Assembly (NCBI RefSeq): GCF_018596315.1 | Contig: NZ_JAHEAG010000015.1 | Coordinates: 1-64,000, forward strand | Reading direction: 5' to 3' | Origin: Bradyrhizobium sp. SRL28 | GTDB taxonomy: Bacteria; Pseudomonadota; Alphaproteobacteria; Rhizobiales; Xanthobacteraceae | Length of the DNA: 64,000 nucleotides | In this document: one piece after another, positions 43,536 to 52,801 of the stretch | How positions within the stretch are numbered: position 1 is the first letter of the stretch | Layout: each line of letters begins with the position of its first letter | The notes under the pieces: model-generated | What the model saw: only the letters and a program-made list of their open reading frames with translations | The model's database searches: none | Told to the model about the DNA's origin: nothing | Translations under genes and position numbers: made by a program

Positions 43536-43910
43536 TTACGCCGAACGGACCAGGGATCGGGGAGGTTTTGGAGGGGGTGAGTACGCGACGCTTTCCACTT
43601 CGGGATCGCTGCCGGGAAACAGCATTCGAAGCGTAACCGGCTGGATTTCGGCAACGCCCGCCGGCAGTGGCGCCTGCAAAGTCGTCGTCACGCAGAGCGC
43701 CATCAACGGGCACTGGTCGCAATCGGCAGGCGCCGACTTGTCCGGACAGCACGGCATGTCGTCGGACATCGCCGCCGCCTCATCGGACATCGACGTCATC
43801 GCCATCGATGCCATGGCTCCCCCCTTCGCCCGCGCCGAAAGCGGGGCGATCACGAGGCCGACGATCAGGAAGAACGCCAGCAGCCGGGGAAGGTGGATCG
43901 AGCGTTTCAC
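43536..43910 (-). CDS. Met/Cys-rich exported protein, candidate copper-binding
   Basis: A 124-residue protein with a signal peptide (about 1-28). The mature part is rich in methionine (33, 36, 38, 41, 48, 52) and cysteine (54, 55, 64, 67, 73: CC, CDQC). The tail is proline-rich. Short Met clusters bind Cu(I) in periplasmic carriers. It lies 82 bp upstream of the FixH-like gene on the same strand and shares the divergent control region with the copper storage gene. I know no named family. Confidence 0.75.
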   Translation of the reverse strand: MKRSIHLPRLLAFFLIVGLVIAPLSARAKGGAMASMAMTSMSDEAAAMSDDMPCCPDKSAPADCDQCPLMALCVTTTLQAPLPAGVAEIQPVTLRMLFPGSDPEVESVAYSPPPKPPRSLVRSA

Positions 43911-43939
43911 GAAGCTAGTTTCGCATAATCCGGCCTACA

Positions 43940-43977
43940 ATGGAAAGCCAAGTTCCATCACGAAACCGCGGGTTTCG
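43940..43977. promoter_or_regulatory. Two inverted repeats in the divergent copper control region
   Basis: ATGGAA-N7-TTCCAT (43940-43958) and CGAAACC-GCG-GGTTTCG (43961-43977) lie between the Met/Cys-rich gene and the copper storage gene. Their position suits operators or a transcript hairpin. They do not match the CueR consensus I know, so the regulator is open. Confidence 0.45.
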
Positions 43978-44138
43978 TTAATATAATCCGATTGGGGTGC
44001 ACCACATTTGCGGTGGATCAACCGGCCCGATCCAAGGGCGCCGGAATTCATTCTTGCCGACGGCGAGAACATTTTCGGTCGCTGCGGCTTAAAATAGCGG
44101 CCGCCCCGCTTGCGGCCAGCCCCTCAAAGGAGCCCGCC

Positions 44139-44543
44139 ATGCACGCCCGCGAAATGATCGGCACCCACCCGGCCGTCCAGGGCCAGATCAACGACGCCCT
44201 GATCCGCTGCATCGAGGAATGTTATTCCTGCGCCCAGACCTGCACCTCCTGTGCCGACGCCTGCCTGTCGGAGCGCATGGTGCAGGAACTGACCCAGTGT
44301 ATCCGCCTGGACATGGATTGCGCCGACATCTGCAACATCACCGGCCGCATCATGACCCGCCGGACAGGTTCCGATGACGAAGTGATGCGCCGCATGCTCA
44401 GCGTATGCGCGGCTGCCTGCCGGCTTTGCGCGGAAGAGTGCCAGAAGCACGCCGCCATGCATGAACATTGCCGCATCTGCGCGGAAAGCTGCCGCCGTTG
44501 CATGGAGGCCTGCCAGGAACTGGCGCGCGGCATGGCGCACTAG
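44139..44543 (+). CDS. csp3: Four-helix-bundle cytosolic copper storage protein (Csp3-like, DUF326)
   Basis: A 134-residue protein with about 18 cysteines, in CxxxC-type rows (RCIEECYSCAQTCTSCADAC, DMDCADIC, VCAAACRLCAEEC, HCRICAESCRRCMEAC). It folds as a four-helix bundle whose core is lined by Cys thiolates that hold many Cu(I) ions. There is no signal peptide, so it would act in the cytosol like Csp3. The start at 44139 has AAAGGAG upstream. It is divergent from the copper export operon, so storage and efflux are paired. Confidence 0.93.
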   Translation: MHAREMIGTHPAVQGQINDALIRCIEECYSCAQTCTSCADACLSERMVQELTQCIRLDMDCADICNITGRIMTRRTGSDDEVMRRMLSVCAAACRLCAEECQKHAAMHEHCRICAESCRRCMEACQELARGMAH

Positions 44544-44571
44544 TCTAGCGCGGTGGCCGCGGGGGCGTGGA

Positions 44572-45207
44572 TCAGCCCTCGTGCCGAAAGATGCTGAACT
44601 GGAAGTTCTGCCGGGACTGCCATGGCGTCGCGTGCTCGTGCCGCTGCGTGTGGATGAGCCTGAACGCGGTGCCGAGCGTCCGTCCGAGGCTCGCGCTGTC
44701 GTAGCGCACGACCGGCAGGCCGCTGCATTTCTCCGGGCCGTCGAGCGCGAAGGTCGCGACGATGGCGTGACCGCCGATCCTCAGGCCACGCCCGAGGTGG
44801 GCGATGTAGGCGTCGCGATCGCTGGCGTCGGTGAGAAAGTGGAACGCCGCCCGGTCATGCCAGATGTCGTAGATCCTCGCCGGCTCCCAGGTCGCCGCAT
44901 CAGCGACGATCCAGCTGACACCCTCCGCGCTGGCACCGAGATGACTCTCAAGCCGGCTGCGCGCGGCGGCCAATGCGGCGGCGGACAGATCGAGCACGGT
45001 GACGTCCTCAAAGCCCTGCTCGACGAGATTGTCGACCAGCCGCGAAGAGCCACCGCCGATGTCGATGATGGCCGACTCACGCGTCGCGCCCGCCTGCACG
45101 ATCAGGTCGAGCGAAGGCGCCGGGCTTTGCTGAAACCAGCTGACCTCGTTCTCGCCCTTCGTCGTGTAGACGTTCTCCCAATGGGCCTGACGGCTGGTGT
45201 CTTCCAT
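44572..45207 (-). CDS. Class I SAM-dependent methyltransferase
   Basis: A 211-residue cytoplasmic methyltransferase. The N-terminus HWENVYTTKGENEVSWFQ and the SAM motif AIIDIGGGSSRLVDNLVEQGFEDVTVLDLS are typical of small thiol- or metalloid-type methyltransferases. WHDRAAFHFLTDASDRDAYIAHL is a family motif. The substrate is unknown. I chose the ATG at 45207; an upstream extension is open but lacks family similarity. It is convergent with the copper storage gene. Confidence 0.88.
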   Translation of the reverse strand: MEDTSRQAHWENVYTTKGENEVSWFQQSPAPSLDLIVQAGATRESAIIDIGGGSSRLVDNLVEQGFEDVTVLDLSAAALAAARSRLESHLGASAEGVSWIVADAATWEPARIYDIWHDRAAFHFLTDASDRDAYIAHLGRGLRIGGHAIVATFALDGPEKCSGLPVVRYDSASLGRTLGTAFRLIHTQRHEHATPWQSRQNFQFSIFRHEG

Positions 45208-45403
45208 GAGCCTTAATCTCCCTGTCCGTACATGGTCATGCCGCCCGTCTTCGACAACGATCATGTCGCCAGCGTTCGCGCCTGCAGCTCTGCTTCCCGG
45301 ACGGCCGCGGGATCAAACGATGATGCATAACCAGCGGGATATAATAAGTTCTGGAACCGGTGGTTCCCATGGTATGGTCCGTCGCTGTGCTTCGCATTCC
45401 CGC

Positions 45404-45462
45404 TTGACTAACCCATAGCTCAGCGGCTATGCGTTAGATCAATAACCTGTAGGTTATCGATC
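45404..45462 (+). promoter_or_regulatory. ArsR promoter and palindromic operator
   Basis: A -35 TTGACT (45404-45409) and -10 TATGCG (45428-45433) are 18 bases apart. The operator's arms GATCAATAACCT (45437-45448) and AGGTTATCGATC (45451-45462) pair with one mismatch and end three bases before the ATG. ArsR repressors bind such sites over the start region; autoregulation is inferred. Confidence 0.6.
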
Positions 45463-45465
45463 CCA

Positions 45466-45789
45466 ATGCCGAACGCTCACGATGTCCTGTTCAGAACCCT
45501 CGCCGATCCGACCCGTCGGGCGATCTTCGAACGTCTGTGCCGCGAGGGAGAGCAGACGGTCGGGGCCCTGACGGCCCGCGCCGGGATCTCTCAACCGGCC
45601 GTCTCAAAACATCTCGGCCTGCTGAAGCAGGCCGGGCTGGTGCGCGACCGTCACGAAGGCCGACAGACGCACTATAGCGCGCAGCTCGGCGCCCTCGCCC
45701 CGCTGATCGACTGGACCAGCCAGATGCACGGCTTCTGGCAAAACCGGTTCGATCACCTCGAAGACCTGCTCAAACGGATGGACCAATGA
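45466..45789 (+). CDS. ArsR family helix-turn-helix regulator
   Basis: A 107-residue winged-helix repressor: LFRTLADPTRRAIFERLCREGEQTVGALTARAGISQPAVSKHLGLLKQAGLVRDRHEGRQTHYSA. It lacks the metal-binding Cys pair of ArsR/SmtB proteins, so it belongs to the group paired with AHSA1 genes. Its TGA overlaps the ATG of the next gene (ATGA), so the two are co-translated. A palindromic operator lies directly upstream. Confidence 0.92.
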   Translation: MPNAHDVLFRTLADPTRRAIFERLCREGEQTVGALTARAGISQPAVSKHLGLLKQAGLVRDRHEGRQTHYSAQLGALAPLIDWTSQMHGFWQNRFDHLEDLLKRMDQ

Positions 45790-46217
45790 CCAATACAGCG
45801 ACTGAAACGCGCACTGTCGTCGTCGAACGCGAGATGCCGCATCCGCCGGAAAAGCTCTGGCGCGCGCTCACGCAACCACACCTGATGGAGGAATGGCTGA
45901 TGAAGAACGACTTCAAGCCGGTCGTGGGTCACCAGTTCAATCTTCGCGGAGAATGGGGCGGCGTGCTGGATTGCGAGATCATCGCCATCGAGCCGAATAA
46001 GGAGCTGTCCTACACCTGGAATTTTAGGCATGACGATGCGGCCTTCAACCTGCAGAGCGTGGTGACCTTTACGCTCACGCCGACGCGCACGGGGACACTC
46101 CTGCGCATGGAGCAGACGGGCTTCCGGCCGGATCAGAAGCAGGCTTTTGGCGGCGCCCACGCCGGATGGAAGCAGTTCTTCGAAAAGCTGGAAGAGCTCG
46201 TGGCGCGGACGGATTGA
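45786..46217 (+). CDS. SRPBCC/AHSA1 family protein
   Basis: A 143-residue START-like protein (AHSA1/polyketide-cyclase fold): VVEREMPHPPEKLWRALTQPHLMEEWLMKNDFKPVVGHQFNLRG, SYTWNF, TGFRPDQKQAFGGAHAGWKQFFEKLEELV. The hollow fold binds hydrophobic ligands; this subgroup, coupled to ArsR, has no known ligand. It overlaps arsR-type gene by four bases. Confidence 0.88.
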   Translation: MTNTATETRTVVVEREMPHPPEKLWRALTQPHLMEEWLMKNDFKPVVGHQFNLRGEWGGVLDCEIIAIEPNKELSYTWNFRHDDAAFNLQSVVTFTLTPTRTGTLLRMEQTGFRPDQKQAFGGAHAGWKQFFEKLEELVARTD

Positions 46218-46262
46218 AATCTGTCGCGTTTCGCTTCGGCTCGTCTTCGAAAGGAGGTCGCA

Positions 46263-46469
46263 TTGAACTGGAATAACTGGGTTCGGCAAATCCACCGCTG
46301 GCTGTCGATCGCCTTTACGGCGACCGTCATCGCCAACTTCATCGCCATGGGATTGGGGGAACCTCCGACCTTGGTTGTCTACTCGCCACTGCTCCCGCTG
46401 TTTTTACTCCTGTTCACGGGTCTGTACATGTTCGTGCTACCCTACGCCGCCAAGTGGCGCAGCGGCTGA
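46263..46469 (+). CDS. Small membrane protein, two predicted helices (68 aa)
   Basis: A 68-residue protein starting with TTG at 46263, preceded by AAAGGAGG. Two hydrophobic segments, about residues 12-29 and 40-61 (WLSIAFTATVIANFIAMG; PLLPLFLLLFTGLYMFVLPY), flank a short loop. It follows the AHSA1 gene by 45 bp on the same strand and precedes two DUF1801 genes. I do not recognise the family. Confidence 0.75.
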   Translation: MNWNNWVRQIHRWLSIAFTATVIANFIAMGLGEPPTLVVYSPLLPLFLLLFTGLYMFVLPYAAKWRSG

Positions 46470-46494
46470 CACAGCGGCGACAGGAATAAATGCA

Positions 46495-46968
46495 ATGGCG
46501 CAAACGACGTCGAGAAAGCCGGCGAAGGCCGCAAAGAAGGGCTCCGCCAAGCGGCCCGCAGCAAAAAAGCCTGTCCTCCTCTCAGGCGGCAATCCGCAGA
46601 TCGCGAAGGGGGACGGCGACGCCCCTGTGCAGGCCTACATCGCGGCCATGCCGGGCTGGAAACGCGACGTCGGGCGCCAGCTCGACGCGCTCATCGTGCG
46701 CACCGTCCCCGGCGTGCGCAAGGCCGTCAAATGGAACACGCCCTTCTATGGCGCCGAGGATCAGGGCGGCTGGTTCGTCGCTTTTCACTGCTTCACGAAA
46801 TACGTCAAGGTGACTTTCTTCCGCGGCACATCACTGCGCCCTATTCCACCCGGCGAATCCAAGCACAAGGAAGTGCGCTACCTCGACGTTCGCGAGGACG
46901 ATCTCGACGAAGCCCAGTTCGTCGCCTGGGTAAAGCAAGCCAGCCAATTGCCCGGCGAAAAAATGTGA
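46495..46968 (+). CDS. DUF1801 domain protein (first of two)
   Basis: A 157-residue protein. A lysine-rich, disordered N-terminus (about 1-35) is followed by a DUF1801/YdhG-like fold: VQAYIAAMPGWKRDVGRQLDALIVRTVPGVRKAVKWNTPFYG, GWFVAFHCFTKYVKVTFFRG, VRYLDVREDDLDEAQFVAWV. This fold is related to the YdhG iron/oxygen-stress group and its role is unclear. It is adjacent to a second copy. Confidence 0.85.
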   Translation: MAQTTSRKPAKAAKKGSAKRPAAKKPVLLSGGNPQIAKGDGDAPVQAYIAAMPGWKRDVGRQLDALIVRTVPGVRKAVKWNTPFYGAEDQGGWFVAFHCFTKYVKVTFFRGTSLRPIPPGESKHKEVRYLDVREDDLDEAQFVAWVKQASQLPGEKM

Positions 46969-46985
46969 GCCGAACGACAACAGCC

Positions 46986-47426
46986 ATGAAGAAAGCAACA
47001 ATGAAGAAGAGCGGTTCGAACGAAGGAAAAGGCGGAACCTCTCCCTCTCAGCACATCGATGCGCGAATAAAAGAGCTGGGCGATTGGCGCGGCGAGATGC
47101 TCGCCCGCATCCGGAGTATCATCAAGCAGGCCGTCCCCGACGTGGTCGAGGAGTGGAAGTGGCGCGGCGTTCCGGTGTGGGAGCACGACGGCATCATCTG
47201 CACCGGCGAGACCTACAAGGCCGTCGTGAAGATGACTTTCGCCAAGGGCGCCGCGCTGGACGACCCGTCAGGCCTCTTCAACTCCAGCCTCGAAGGCAAC
47301 ACCAAGCGCGCCATCGATATCCGCGAGGGCGACAAGCTCAATGAAAAGGCATTGAAGGCGCTCATTCGCGAGGCCGCGGCGCTGAACGTTTCGGCGCGAG
47401 CACCGCGGAAGAAAAAGAGCGCTTGA
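46986..47426 (+). CDS. DUF1801 domain protein (second of two)
   Basis: A 146-residue paralogue: HIDARIKELGDWRGEMLARIRSIIKQAVPDVVEEWKWRGVPVWEHDGIICTGETYKAVVKMTFAKGAALDD, then LFNSSLEGNTKRAIDIREGDKLN. Lysine-rich ends on both sides. It starts 18 bp after the first copy, so the two are probably co-transcribed; the proteins may form a heteromer. Function unknown. Confidence 0.85.
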   Translation: MKKATMKKSGSNEGKGGTSPSQHIDARIKELGDWRGEMLARIRSIIKQAVPDVVEEWKWRGVPVWEHDGIICTGETYKAVVKMTFAKGAALDDPSGLFNSSLEGNTKRAIDIREGDKLNEKALKALIREAAALNVSARAPRKKKSA

Positions 47427-47484
47427 GAGGACGACGGCGACGAACGCGAGGACGCGGGATGACAGCCGCGTCGACGTTACAAAG

Positions 47485-49458
47485 TTACGGCGCCTTCGCC
47501 CGCAATTGCTCAAAGCTCACAATGCGGCCCGCAATCGCACTGGCCGCCACCGTAGACGGGCTCGCCAGCCAGACCTGTCCTGGCCCGGAACGTCCCGGAA
47601 AATTGCGGTTGATCGCGCTCACCGTCACCTGTTCGGCTCGCTCGGAGACGCCAGGACCGGCGTTCACACACGCGCCACATCCCGACTCGATCAGTTCGAC
47701 GCCTACGCGTTCAAACACGTCAAGCATTCCGCTCTGCACGCAATAGTCGCGGACATCCTGGCTGCCGAACTGGAGAAAGAAGCGTGTGCCGGGAGCAACC
47801 CGCATGCCTCTTTGCATCGCCCATTCCAGCACGGCATGGTAATGCAACAGGTCTTCGCGCTTGCCGCCGGTACATGAGCCACCATAGGCGATATCGATCC
47901 CCACCGTCTCGACCAGTTCCGATACGGCAATGCCGTGACCGGGATCGCCAGGCCTCGCCAGCATCGGCTCGAGCCTGTCGCACTCGACTTCGATGACGTG
48001 AGCGAATTCGGCGCCCTCGTCGCTGCACATCCAGGGCTCCAGTTGCAAGTCGGTGCCGCGACGGTCCCTGACAAAGCGGCGTGTCTCTTCGTCAGGCACG
48101 ACAATTCCACTGAAGCCGCCGATCTCCGCCACCATGTTGGTCAGGGTCGCGCGCTCGTCGGTGGACAGGCCCGACAAGGCTTCGCCGCAATACTCGATCA
48201 CCTGACCGATTGCTCTTCCCTCACGCACATAGGGCAAACGCAACAAATGCAGAACTATATCCTTCGCCTCGACGCCTGCCGGAAGCCGGCCATTGAGCCG
48301 CACACGGCATGTCCGAGGAACTTCAACGCGCACTTCTCCCGTCACCCATGCGTTTGCCATCTCGGACGTACCGATACCAAAGGCCAAAGCCCCCAATGCG
48401 CCGCAGTGAGGCGTATGGGAGTCGGTGCCGACGACCAATTGACCAGGCCGAACGTAACGCTCGGTCATGATCGAATGGCTGATGCCTTCCGAGCCGTCAC
48501 GGTCCGCAAGGTAGCCGTGCAAACGCAGCCCATGTGTTTCGCAGAATTGCTTTTGAACCTTAGCCAATGCCTGAGCCGCTTCGAGCAGCCCTTGCGCGCG
48601 CCGCTCCGGTGACATGCTCCGGTGGATGAAGGGCAAATGATCGCCAAAGCAGACGATGCTCGCGCGGTCATGCAGCGTGATCCGGTCGCCCATCTCCCGT
48701 TCGAGAAAGCTGATGCACATCGGCGTGACGTATTCATGTGCATAGCGCCAATCCGCCCTTGCAAAAATTGCGTCCCCGGCGCGAACCGCCCCGGAATTGT
48801 CGGCAGAAGCGCGAGCGATGATCTTTTCGGCATAAGTCATCGGCCGCGGTGCAGTGGCATGCGTGGTCGGCGACCACCCGTCCTTTCGCGCGCGCATCAG
48901 CTTGAACAACCCTCCCCGGCGAACGAGCTCGGCTGTGAGCTCGTCCTCTCCTTGCGTGAACTCGCCGACAGGAATGCTGTCGCCGCGGCGGATGCGTTCG
49001 ATCAACCCGAAATCGGTCGAGGTGTAGATACCGAGGTTGCGGCAGTTCTGCCGATAGATACGTTCAAAATTTTCGGCAATCACCAGCCGGATGCCGGCAC
49101 ACCATTCGGCATAGGGACTGGCCTCGCGCGACGAACCCTTGCCGTAGCGCCGCCCCGCCACCGTCACGCCGAACCCGCCGGCCTTGACGCCACCGGCGGA
49201 CACCGGCGTTCGCTGACCGCATTTCAGGCCCAGATAGGGAAATTCCCCGAGCTTTTCGTCGTAATAATAGCAGATCCAGGCCGGAGTGATCTCGTCGGTC
49301 GACACGTCGCTGCGCAACGGCAACGCATCGGCCAGCGAGACATCCGTCCCCCGTAACTGGCGCTCCACTACATCAGCGTCTTCAGACAGGAACAAGATAC
49401 GGCCCTCAAACCGGACCTGTTCGTTTGATGCCGTCGCCATGATGCTTCCCTCGCTCAT
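47485..49458 (-). CDS. Fused aconitase-superfamily hydratase (swivel domain N-terminal, catalytic domain C-terminal)
   Basis: A 657-residue [4Fe-4S] hydro-lyase in which a LeuD-like swivel domain (about 1-200; YGKGSSREASPYA at 105-117) precedes a LeuC-like catalytic domain (about 205-657). This is the reverse of classical aconitase order. Substrate and cluster motifs: GTDSHT (344-349), SCTGGKRED with Cys529, and ESGCGACVN with Cys594 and Cys597, so all three cluster cysteines are present. Family members isomerise or hydrate aconitate, isopropylmalate, citramalate or dimethylmalate. It overlaps the Bug gene stop by four bases; an ATG six codons inside is a possible alternative start. Confidence 0.9.
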   Translation of the reverse strand: MSEGSIMATASNEQVRFEGRILFLSEDADVVERQLRGTDVSLADALPLRSDVSTDEITPAWICYYYDEKLGEFPYLGLKCGQRTPVSAGGVKAGGFGVTVAGRRYGKGSSREASPYAEWCAGIRLVIAENFERIYRQNCRNLGIYTSTDFGLIERIRRGDSIPVGEFTQGEDELTAELVRRGGLFKLMRARKDGWSPTTHATAPRPMTYAEKIIARASADNSGAVRAGDAIFARADWRYAHEYVTPMCISFLEREMGDRITLHDRASIVCFGDHLPFIHRSMSPERRAQGLLEAAQALAKVQKQFCETHGLRLHGYLADRDGSEGISHSIMTERYVRPGQLVVGTDSHTPHCGALGALAFGIGTSEMANAWVTGEVRVEVPRTCRVRLNGRLPAGVEAKDIVLHLLRLPYVREGRAIGQVIEYCGEALSGLSTDERATLTNMVAEIGGFSGIVVPDEETRRFVRDRRGTDLQLEPWMCSDEGAEFAHVIEVECDRLEPMLARPGDPGHGIAVSELVETVGIDIAYGGSCTGGKREDLLHYHAVLEWAMQRGMRVAPGTRFFLQFGSQDVRDYCVQSGMLDVFERVGVELIESGCGACVNAGPGVSERAEQVTVSAINRNFPGRSGPGQVWLASPSTVAASAIAGRIVSFEQLRAKAP

Positions 49459-50450
49459 TCGCCGGTAATGCCAAGAGCTCGGACGAGTTCACCACGCGCT
49501 TGATAGTCGACCTCGATCTGGCGCCTGAAATCATCAGGCGGACCACCGACGGCGACCATGCCCTGCTTGTCCAGCCAGGCCCGCATCGAATCCGTTGCAA
49601 GTATCTGGTTCACTTCCTTGTTCAAGGTAGCGATCACCGGCTTCGGCGTGTTCCTTGGGAGCATGAACCCGATGTAGCTGATGATCTTGAACTGCGGAAA
49701 AGTTTCGCTGATCGCCGGCACGTTGGGCAGCAACGGGAATCGCTTTTCCGATGTGACGCCGAGCACCTTGATCTTGCCCGCCGCCGCCAGCGGCTCCACC
49801 GCCGTAGGCGCACCGAACAGCAGCGGTATCTGCCCGCCCAGGAGGTCGTTCACCGAGGCCGCCGTTCCCTTGTAGGGAATGTGGGTCATGGTGAAACCGC
49901 CGTATTTCTGCAGCATCTCGCCGGCGAGGCGGTGCGGCGTGGAGCTGCCCGGGCTGCCGAAACTCAAATTCTGCGTCTTCTGCTTGCCGAGAGCGACAAG
50001 CTCGGCAACCGAATTCGCCGGCACATTGTTGGCTGCGGCAAGCAGCAGCGGCGACCACGTGACGTTGATGACCGGCTCCATCGCCTTCGAAAGGTCGAAG
50101 TGATTGCTGGTGGCGAGATGCGGATCGATGGTGACCATCGCATCCGTCACCATCAAGACGGTGTATCCGTCAGGCTCGGCGCGCGCGGCCGCCTGCGCCG
50201 CGATCATGCCGTTGGCTCCTGTCTTGTTCTCGATGATGACGGATACTTTGAGGTTCTCGCCGAGCTGCTTGCCCACGATCCGGGCCAGGGCGTCGGCCTG
50301 CCCTCCTGCGGAATAGCCGACCAGCATCGTGATCGATCGCGACGGATATGGTTGCGCCTTTGCAGGCAACGCGATCGCGCTCAGCGCAAGCGCCGCGGTC
50401 GCTACACCGACGATGCGAGCTTTCGTTCGAACCAGTTTGCCGAAAATCAT
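49455..50450 (-). CDS. Bug/TctC family tripartite tricarboxylate transporter binding protein
   Basis: A 331-residue periplasmic protein with a signal peptide (cut near PAKAQ). Landmarks: YPSRSITMLVGYSAGGQADALARIVG, NKTGANGMIAAQAAARAEPDGYTVL, FGSPGSSTPHRLAGEM, HIPYKGTAASVNDLLGGQIPLLFG. Family members bind carboxylates such as citrate; the tctA/tctB permease genes are not in this cluster. Its place between a CoA-transferase and a hydratase suggests it captures their substrate. Coupled with the hydratase gene. Confidence 0.92.
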   Translation of the reverse strand: MIFGKLVRTKARIVGVATAALALSAIALPAKAQPYPSRSITMLVGYSAGGQADALARIVGKQLGENLKVSVIIENKTGANGMIAAQAAARAEPDGYTVLMVTDAMVTIDPHLATSNHFDLSKAMEPVINVTWSPLLLAAANNVPANSVAELVALGKQKTQNLSFGSPGSSTPHRLAGEMLQKYGGFTMTHIPYKGTAASVNDLLGGQIPLLFGAPTAVEPLAAAGKIKVLGVTSEKRFPLLPNVPAISETFPQFKIISYIGFMLPRNTPKPVIATLNKEVNQILATDSMRAWLDKQGMVAVGGPPDDFRRQIEVDYQARGELVRALGITGE

Positions 50451-50525
50451 GTTCCGCCTCCTCCCTGACCATGTTGCGTTGCGCGAGTCGGCTGGACCGC
50501 TCTTGTTCGCTTCGTCTTGTTGCTT

Positions 50526-51739
<1,214 letters not shown>

Positions 51740-51743
<4 letters not shown>

Positions 51744-52696
51744 GCAGCCCGTCTCCTGAATGCGGCGAGCGTTCCCGATCGCAACGCGGCGCTCGGCAGC
51801 CTGTGCCCGACGATCCGCTCGGCAAGCCGTCCAGCCTCGATCAGCGCCTCGATATTGAGGCCGGTGGCGATACCCATCTCCTCGCAGAGCAGCGCGAGTT
51901 CTTCGGTGGCGATGTTGCCCGGCGCCCCCGGCTGGCCGGCGAACGGGCACCCGCCGAGCCCCGCTACCGCCGCATCGAAGGCCGTGACCCCGAGCCGCAA
52001 GCCCTCATAGGCGCAGGCGATGCCTTGCCCGCGCGTGTCGTGGAGATGAAGGGCGATCCGCAAATCGTCGAAGCTTTCCCGCACGGCGCCGATGGCGTCA
52101 GCGACACGCCTGGGCGTGGCCCAGCCCATGGAGTCTGCGAGCGTCACGTCCTGCACCTCGACGCCGGCGTCGCGCGCAATGGCGCGCGCGTCCGAAACGG
52201 TCTCGACGACTTCGGCCGGCGAAACGTCTCCTGCAAAATTGCAGCCGAAGGCGGCCATCACGATGATCTTGGCAATCGGCACGCCGGCTTCCCGGTGCAC
52301 GCGCACATATTTGCGCATCGCCTCGATCTGTCCGGCGCGGTCGCGGTTGAGGTTCCTGATCGCGAAGGGCTCGGATGCGCTCAGCGAAATGAACCCGGTA
52401 AGAGTGAGCTTCTCCCTGACCGCAAGCGCGCGCTGCAATCCGCGCTCGTTGAACCACAGCGCGGAATATTCGACACCTTCACGCGGGGTGAACCCTTCAA
52501 TTACCGCTTCAGCATCGGCCCACCCCGGAACATGCTTGGGATTGACGAAAGAGGCGATCTGGATCCGGCGGAGGCCGCACGCGGAGAGCGCATCGATCAG
52601 CGCGATCTTGTCCGCGGTTGCGATCGGACCCGGCTCGATCTGAAAGCCTTCGCGGGGCCCCTCCTCGCTGATGACGACGCTGCTCGGCAGGTCCAT
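51740..52696 (-). CDS. HMG-CoA lyase-like enzyme (HMGL family)
   Basis: A 318-residue TIM-barrel lyase: VVISEEGPREGFQIEPGPIATADKIALIDALSACGLRRIQIASFVNPKHVPGWADAEAV, CNFAGDVSP, HLHDTRGQGIACAYEGLRLGVTAFDAAVAGLGGCPFAGQPGAPGNIATEEL. Metal ligands Asp/His and the GGCPFA active-site loop Cys are present. Typical products are acetyl-CoA plus a keto acid, from HMG-CoA or citramalyl-CoA-like substrates. It opens a four-gene operon and is divergent from the LysR gene across 105 bp. Confidence 0.93.
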
Positions 52697-52752
52697 ACGC
52701 CGACGCTCCTCGGGTTATCGTTATTGCTTGTGACGGCAGCTTGCCGTGCGCA

Positions 52753-52787
52753 CAGATATCTGACAAATATAATATGAAGATCATCTT
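52753..52787. promoter_or_regulatory. Palindromes in the LysR-lyase divergent region
   Basis: CAGATATCTG (52753-52762) and AAGAT-C-ATCTT (52777-52787) lie in the 105-bp gap between the divergent genes, in a locally AT-rich stretch. They are candidate LysR-type operator parts; no exact T-N11-A box could be singled out. Confidence 0.4.
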
Positions 52788-52801
52788 GTTCTGATAATTA
52801 G

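Noticed and set aside
43940..43977. CueR-type operator
   Set aside because: The inverted repeats do not fit the ACCTTCC-type consensus, so I list them only as unassigned candidates.
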